Assembly (NCBI RefSeq): GCF_027483985.1 | Contig: NZ_JAIXTJ010000017.1 | Coordinates: 124,001-188,000 of the forward strand | Direction: 5' to 3' | DNA length: 64,000 nt | From: Flavobacterium sp. | Lineage (GTDB): Bacteria > Bacteroidota > Bacteroidia > Flavobacteriales > Flavobacteriaceae | Shown: positions 59,972-64,000 of the stretch, piece by piece | How positions within the stretch are numbered: position 1 is the stretch's first letter | Layout: every line of letters begins with the position of its first letter | Notes under the pieces: model-generated | What the model was told of the DNA's origin: nothing | The model's input: only the letters and a program-made list of their open reading frames with translations | Databases searched by the model: none | Position numbers and translations under genes: made by a program

Positions 59972-62770
59972 TTATATGTTTAAAATATACTCAACAAGAC
60001 CTTGTTCGTGCTGCAAATCCATTTTTTTACGCAAACGATATCGCTTTATCTCCACACTTCGCACAGAAATGTTTAAAAGTGGTGCAATTTCTTTGGAAGA
60101 TAAATTCAATCTCAAATAAGCACAGATTCTTAAATCGTTTGGTGTTAGTGACGGATGCAGTTGTTTTATCTTTTTAAGGAAGTCTTTATCGGCACTATCA
60201 AATGCATCTTTAAATTTGTTCCAAGTGTCTTCTTCTTTTACACTTTTATTGATGGTTGAAATAATAGATTTAATACTTCTGTTAGAATCACTATCATCAG
60301 AATTTTTTAAATCTTCTTTAATGATATTTAGTAATTCTGTTTTTTCAATTAGGTTAATTGTTGATGCAGCAAGTTCTTTGTTCTTTCTATCTACATCAAT
60401 GCTCAATTGTTCGTTTTTAATATTCATAATCTCTTTTTGAATTTCTAATTCTTTCAATTCAAGAAGTAAATTATTTTCAGCAATAATCTTTTGATGGCGT
60501 TTATCGTGATATTGTGTGTACCACTTATTGATTTGATATATTAAAACGCCAAATAAGATCAAGTATATGAATAATGCTAAATTGGTGGCGTACCACGGTT
60601 TCTTAATTACAAAAGAATAACTTGCGATATTTTCTGTTAGCGAATTTGCAACTTTCGCTCGAATTCTAAAAACGTAACTACCAGATGGTAAATTTTCAAA
60701 ACTAACCTTTGATGAAGAGGTCCAGTCGCTCCAATCATCGTGAAGACCTTCGAGAATGTACTGATATTCGCTATTTAGATAAATATCATAATCAGGAATT
60801 GTATAACTGAATGTGATGTTATTGTCATCGTGATCAAACGAACCTTCTTCAATTAATGATGAGTTAATCAATTTCTTATTTAAAATATTACTCGAAACTC
60901 CTGTTATGGAAACTTTATATTTATTGGCTTTTAAAAAACTGTTTTTTAGCAAATAATATCCATCTGTGGTACCAATCAAATAGGTGTTTCCGCTAATTTG
61001 AGCTATGTTTTCATATCCTGGCATTGAATTGGTCAATGATGCAGGAATTGGTAGACTATTTCGTTTAAGATCCTTTGAAAGTTTACCTTTCGAATAATAA
61101 TGAATATAGTCTTTCGTGAAAAACCATAAATTATTTGATGCATCAACAATCATTTTTCCGGTTACATATTCTTCATTTTCAAAAATTTGACTTAAATAAT
61201 TGTCTTTAAAAAATTGATTGCTTTTTTGATTTAGCTTAAAAACGCCCTCTTTAGAAGCATAATACAATTCATTATTATATTTAACTAAAGAAGCATTTTT
61301 ACCTTTTTTAGGGTTTTCATATTTAAATTTACCCGTTATTGCAGTGTAATCCGAGTTAACAGTTAATCTAAAAATTCCGTTGTATTCGTGACTAACATAT
61401 ATTTGATTGGCCTTAATAATTTCAAAGTGTTTAGAGGAATAATCGAAATTCTTTAGCTTGTTTTTAAAACTCCATTTTCCGTTTTGCTTTTCTAAAACAG
61501 ATATTCCATAGTAATTTCCTTGAAAAATTCGATTACCGTTAGCTTGAAACTTCCAAGTTCCTGATTGATTGAAAATTAAATTGGCGTTTTGCTCATTAAC
61601 AATAAAAGTCCCTGAATCGTGTCCGCAAAATAATGTATTATCATAAACATATAAAGACCATACCTGACCTTTAGTGCCTTGTATAAAAGTAAAATCAGCA
61701 TTCGAACCAACGTTTTTGTAAAACAAACCTTGATTTGATCCAATGTATATCCTATCTTTAAAAACAAGAGAAGCATAAATAGTTCCTAAAACACCCGATT
61801 CATCAACATAACTTCTAATTGATGATTGAAGATTTATACAATTTATTCCATTATCGAGTCCTAACCACAAATTTTTATCCAAATCCTCAAAAAGAGATAA
61901 AATGGTATTGTTTCCTAATTTATTTCTTTGATTAAGATGAAATTTTTGTTTTCCAAAAGCATCTAAAATAAATATTCCGTCAGAAATTGAACCTAAAGCA
62001 ATACTGCCATCTTGAAGCTTTTGGGCACTGTAAATTCCGCTTTGTTGAATTTGACCATCAACAGCTGTGGAAAACTTAGATATAGTATTATTTTGATAAA
62101 AAAAGACACCTTGATTTTGCGTAATTAACAACAAACCATCACCCGATTCTATAATATTTACAATTCGATTATTTTTTACGATATCAATATCTAGAAACAC
62201 TTTGCTTGTGCCACCTTCAATTTCAAACAAACCTTGACTTGTTTGATAAAAAATCCCTTTAGAGGTTTTAAACGACTTTAATATAGCTTGTTTCGGTTGA
62301 ATTACCGAAAAGGAATTTGTTTTTAAATTATAAGCATAAATCCTTTGAAGTGACTGAAATAAAATCCAATTATCAAAAGGTAATATATTCCAAAATTGCT
62401 CATCAAACAATAATTTTACTTTCAGTTTTTTACATAAAGAATTATAAACTAATTGTCCATCTTTTTTTCGATTCCAATATCCAAAATCCATATAAGAACC
62501 CGTATAAATTTTATCATTTATACACTTAACAGACCTTATAATCGTTTCATTTGGTGACGGATACAACGTCCAAGCCGAACCATTAAATTCTAATAAACCT
62601 TCATTATTAGCGAAGAAAAGAAATTGATTAGAATCTTGTGAAATCATCCAATTTTGATTTCCTGCAGCATATTCATTAGGATGATACTTTACTATTGGTG
62701 GCAACTCTTGTGAAAAGAGAGATATTGAACATAGAAGAAAACTTAAAAAAAAACAAGTAGATGGTTTCAT
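59972..62770 (-). CDS. Membrane-spanning one-component regulator: periplasmic propeller-like region, Y_Y_Y domain, TM, coiled coil, LuxR-type HTH
   Basis: Signal peptide; LPSGSYVFRIRAKVANS Y_Y_Y end; TM LALFIYLILFGVLIYQ; C-term LTPNDLRICAYLRLNLSSKEIAPLLNISVRSVEIKRYRLRKKM. Confidence 0.88.
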   Translation of the reverse strand: MKPSTCFFLSFLLCSISLFSQELPPIVKYHPNEYAAGNQNWMISQDSNQFLFFANNEGLLEFNGSAWTLYPSPNETIIRSVKCINDKIYTGSYMDFGYWNRKKDGQLVYNSLCKKLKVKLLFDEQFWNILPFDNWILFQSLQRIYAYNLKTNSFSVIQPKQAILKSFKTSKGIFYQTSQGLFEIEGGTSKVFLDIDIVKNNRIVNIIESGDGLLLITQNQGVFFYQNNTISKFSTAVDGQIQQSGIYSAQKLQDGSIALGSISDGIFILDAFGKQKFHLNQRNKLGNNTILSLFEDLDKNLWLGLDNGINCINLQSSIRSYVDESGVLGTIYASLVFKDRIYIGSNQGLFYKNVGSNADFTFIQGTKGQVWSLYVYDNTLFCGHDSGTFIVNEQNANLIFNQSGTWKFQANGNRIFQGNYYGISVLEKQNGKWSFKNKLKNFDYSSKHFEIIKANQIYVSHEYNGIFRLTVNSDYTAITGKFKYENPKKGKNASLVKYNNELYYASKEGVFKLNQKSNQFFKDNYLSQIFENEEYVTGKMIVDASNNLWFFTKDYIHYYSKGKLSKDLKRNSLPIPASLTNSMPGYENIAQISGNTYLIGTTDGYYLLKNSFLKANKYKVSITGVSSNILNKKLINSSLIEEGSFDHDDNNITFSYTIPDYDIYLNSEYQYILEGLHDDWSDWTSSSKVSFENLPSGSYVFRIRAKVANSLTENIASYSFVIKKPWYATNLALFIYLILFGVLIYQINKWYTQYHDKRHQKIIAENNLLLELKELEIQKEIMNIKNEQLSIDVDRKNKELAASTINLIEKTELLNIIKEDLKNSDDSDSNRSIKSIISTINKSVKEEDTWNKFKDAFDSADKDFLKKIKQLHPSLTPNDLRICAYLRLNLSSKEIAPLLNISVRSVEIKRYRLRKKMDLQHEQGLVEYILNI

Positions 62771-62802
62771 TTGCTTTATAATTGTATGCTAATATAAATA
62801 AA

Positions 62803-62831
62803 AAAGCACGACATAAATATCGTGCTTTAAA
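62803..62831. terminator. Terminator hairpin between CBM protein and regulator genes
   Basis: aaagcacgacataaatatcgtgctttaaaaaa. Confidence 0.65.
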
Positions 62832-62847
62832 AAATTAAATATAAGAA

Positions 62848-64000
62848 TTATTCCTTAATCACTTTTGAAGTAGAAACAGTTCCATCGATAGTTGTTTTTA
62901 CTAAATAAACTCCATTTTGGAATCTAGTTAAATCAATTGATGTTGAAAGTTCATTAGGAGTAACTGAAAGCACTTCTTGTCCTAACATATTCACAACGGA
63001 AACATTTTGAATGCTATTTTTAGCTTCAATAGTAAATGTATTTTTTGTTGGATTAGGGAAAAGCTTCACTTTAGCAACTTCAAAACTAGCATTGTTTAAA
63101 GTTCCTTTGTAGAAATAAAAATTGTCTACAAACAAGATAGAAGGAGCCGTTGGGTCAATCAAAAGTTGTGTAATCGATGTTTTGTTAGCCAATGCTGAAA
63201 ATGCAGTCATATCAACATCAATACTTTGCCAAGAACCTGAAACAACTGGTCCAAGTGGCGCAACTGCTTCAGCTCCAACAACAGTATTAACAATTTTAAC
63301 ACTGATCGGATTACTGTTTGGTGTCCAATAGTCAATATGCATTTTTTCCATTTGAGATAAATCTACACCTGTTGCATAGTTTGTAACCATTCCTAAGAAT
63401 TCACATCCTGTCATTTTCCAAGTATCATTACCTTGAATTTGCACTGGCGTAAAAGAACCTAGCTGAGACCAAGTTGTTGGTAATTCGCTTAACGTAACGT
63501 TTGCATAAGCATTACTATATATCGATACAACATCAACAGCATTTCTAGCTGGAGGAGTTGGAGCTGCAACCAATGGTTCTTGACCAGCACAAGGTGCACA
63601 AGTACCACCACAATCAACACCTGTTTCACTACCATTTTGAATTCCATCAGAACAAGTAGCTGGATCAGTTAATTTATTTGCATTCCAAGTTACATTATCT
63701 ATTAAGATTGTACCTCCAGTAGTTCTGTCTGGTCCGCCACATGTAAAGTCAAGAAAAATTACAAATTGATCATTGCTACTTGGTGCAGATTGCTCAGCAA
63801 CATTCAACGAAGAAATATTCCAAGACAAAGTAACCCATTCATTAACTGTATTTACTAAACCTTCGTTAGTTGTTACCTCGATTACAGTTCCGTTAGTTGG
63901 TGTTACAAATTTAACACCTAATTTACCAACAAAACTCTTGTTTACTTGCATACTTACTGTAACATTACTTGGTACAGATGTATCAAATCTCCAAGTTCCT
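62848..64000 (-). CDS. Secreted carbohydrate-binding protein with T9SS type A sorting domain (5' part beyond right edge)
   Basis: LFPNPTKNTFTIEAKNSIQNVSVVNMLGQEVLSV...GVYLVKTTIDGTVSTSKVIKE; CSDGIQNGSETGVDCGGTCAPC linker; frame open through 64000 (GTWRFDTSVPSNVTVS upstream of track Met). Confidence 0.85.
   Translation of the reverse strand, partial: GTWRFDTSVPSNVTVSMQVNKSFVGKLGVKFVTPTNGTVIEVTTNEGLVNTVNEWVTLSWNISSLNVAEQSAPSSNDQFVIFLDFTCGGPDRTTGGTILIDNVTWNANKLTDPATCSDGIQNGSETGVDCGGTCAPCAGQEPLVAAPTPPARNAVDVVSIYSNAYANVTLSELPTTWSQLGSFTPVQIQGNDTWKMTGCEFLGMVTNYATGVDLSQMEKMHIDYWTPNSNPISVKIVNTVVGAEAVAPLGPVVSGSWQSIDVDMTAFSALANKTSITQLLIDPTAPSILFVDNFYFYKGTLNNASFEVAKVKLFPNPTKNTFTIEAKNSIQNVSVVNMLGQEVLSVTPNELSTSIDLTRFQNGVYLVKTTIDGTVSTSKVIKE

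Noticed and set aside
1-64000. CRISPR arrays, tRNA/rRNA genes, prophage, restriction-modification or canonical defence systems
   Set aside because: None supported: no regularly spaced repeats, no tRNA-like cloverleaf apart from tmRNA, no Cas, RM or phage structural motifs in any ORF.

Overview
The window is AT-rich Bacteroidota DNA, most consistent with a Flavobacterium-like Flavobacteriaceae chromosome (TAnnTTTG -7 promoter motifs, T9SS sorting domains, GH97, flavobacterial tmRNA). The left two thirds is mostly housekeeping and accessory chromosome. It includes CreD, a GH97/sugar-MFS pair, tmRNA (ssrA), MarR/nitroreductase/YceI, a TetR-TolC-EmrA-EmrB efflux operon, YaaA, a DEAD-box helicase, BatA-like VWA, dihydroorotase, Nth, Bcp and an ECF sigma factor. 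The right third (about 42.0-64.0 kb, all on the minus strand) is a beta-1,3/1,6-glucan (laminarin-type) utilisation locus: two GH16, three GH17 domains, GH30, a GH94-like/GH149-type phosphorylase, glycan-binding lipoproteins and a membrane-tethered Y_Y_Y/LuxR-HTH regulator. Its most striking features are two enzyme-transporter fusions. One is a GPH/MFS permease with a C-terminal GH17 domain. The other is a secreted TIM-barrel glycosidase with a ~600-aa C-terminal region that looks like an outer-membrane beta-barrel. No SusC/SusD pair is visible inside the window, though the locus runs off the right edge. Other observations include two genes split by a single extra A in poly-A tracts, several tandem palindromic operators, an unlisted 47-aa small ORF, and a JAMM-like motif in a lipoprotein. 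All family calls come from reading the translations by eye; no database search was run.
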